Origin: Euglena gracilis | Lineage: Eukaryota > Euglenida > Euglenophyceae > Euglenales | Assembly (NCBI GenBank): GCA_039621445.1 | Contig: CP154956.1 | Coordinates: 48,031,291-48,095,290, forward strand | Length of the DNA: 64,000 nucleotides | Reading direction: 5' to 3' | In this document: positions 63,213 to 64,000 of the stretch, in pieces | Position numbering within the stretch: the first letter of the stretch is position 1 | Layout: every line of letters begins with the position of its first letter | Made by a program: the position numbers and the translations under genes | The notes under the pieces: generated by a model | Seen by the model: the letters and a program-made list of their open reading frames with translations, nothing else | The model's database searches: none | What the model was told of the DNA's origin: nothing

Positions 63213-64000
63213 CGCATTTTCGTGTCCATGTCCACGATGCACACGGCAGGCGCCGGGCCTGTGTTCACGGTTGCAACAAGCCAACAACCCTTTTTCAAAA
63301 AAAGCTTCATTTTTTGAAAAAATGAACTTTTTAAAGGCATTAATGCCTCTCGCGTCCTACCCCATGCACATAAAAGAGTCCAAAAGTCTTCTCCCCCAAA
63401 AAGTCCGACAATTTTGTGCATTTAACACACCACATCAAATTTCAAAATGACCCCAAAAATGTGATGATTGATGGGAAAATCCTAATGAAAATTTTCTCAT
63501 TCGAAAAATTCACTCAAATCCTTGTTGGCGTTTTTTTTGTGTTTTTTTTAAGTTTTAGGTGGCGTTGACTTCCATTGTCGTTTTTTTTTGGCGGTGCATT
63601 CTTTTCCGCAATTTTTGGGAGGTCCAGTGCAAAGCGCCCAGGAAACTTTTTGAACGACATGGGAATAACGTGTTGTGGTTGTCTGAAGCCGTTTTCAGAT
63701 TTGTGGGACGAGCGTGTTTCCTAATACATCATACGCAGGGCAAATATCAGGAATTTTGAAAAAAAAGTTCACCGTGGTGCATACTTTTGTGTTTTAAAAC
63801 ATTTTTGGCATGCCCTGGAGGGAAGCTTGAATGTTTCCAGAGCGTAAATTTGAGGTGTAACAAATATGTTTCACTCCACGAATATTTATAAGGGTGGATT
63901 TTGGCCTGCTATAAGTGTGAGTATACAGTTCTACCATTAATTGGAGCATTGCATTTTTTGGTCCTCAATGTGTTAGTTAGTGTTGGAAACCGGGCCTCAA
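63213..64000. other. Unrecognised sequence
   Basis: No gene supported. AT-rich, with TTTTTTGTGTTTTTTTT near 63530. Confidence 0.35.

Overview
The window is eukaryotic, repeat-dominated DNA. It contains short GT-AG introns (for example 36494-36540, acceptor followed by G), LTR and non-LTR retrotransposons, cut-and-paste DNA transposons, satellites and many small non-autonomous elements. I found no convincing host gene, tRNA or rRNA. The mixture (a chromodomain Ty3/gypsy element, a non-LTR element with a restriction-like endonuclease, dense runs of G or C) suggests a protist, alga or early-diverging lineage with a large genome, but the sequence does not let me name it.

Layout. 1-7.1 kb: mostly unrecognised sequence with two G/C-run elements. 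7.2-19.9 kb: a dispersed repeat family (marker AGAGCTTTCGATCGA) broken at 9768-14550 by a hAT-like element, which itself holds a satellite-bearing repeat (12722-14382). A tyrosine-recombinase-like element (16766-17856) with a terminal hairpin and a degenerate relative follow. 20-22.2 kb: BED-finger and hAT transposase remnants, cut by a 232-bp G/C element. 22.5-25.8 kb: a second satellite-bearing repeat with about 14.7 units of 163 bp. 25.8-31.4 kb: non-autonomous elements, an inverted minisatellite and hypothetical exons.

31785-52576 is one nested locus. A minus-strand chromovirus-type Ty3/gypsy element (LTRs of about 330 bp, PBS, PPT, Gag, protease, an adenine-methyltransferase-like domain, RT, RNase H, integrase, chromodomain) has been hit by at least seven insertions. 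These are a 667-bp element with 9-bp TSDs, three G/C-run elements, a 4.1-kb DDE transposon, a 411-bp element with 9-bp TSDs, and a 1.55-kb unknown insert. A 5.6-kb minus-strand non-LTR retrotransposon sits inside the 5' LTR with a 30-bp TSD. For four of the insertions (34170-34421, 34701-34873, 34951-35181 and 35608-39704) removing the insert and one TSD copy restores the reading frame.

52.6-64 kb: two copies of a TTGAGG-bordered element, the second carrying another hairpin-capped recombinase-like element (56174-57681). A second LTR-retrotransposon protease is split by a 2.8-kb Mutator-like non-autonomous element (58945-61772), which contains a second copy of itself (59527-61059). The end of the window is unrecognised.

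The dominant signals are (i) families of 170-350-bp elements with G/C-run inverted ends and mostly 3-bp TSDs, (ii) the two hairpin-capped recombinase-like elements, and (iii) unusual domain content in the two large retrotransposons.
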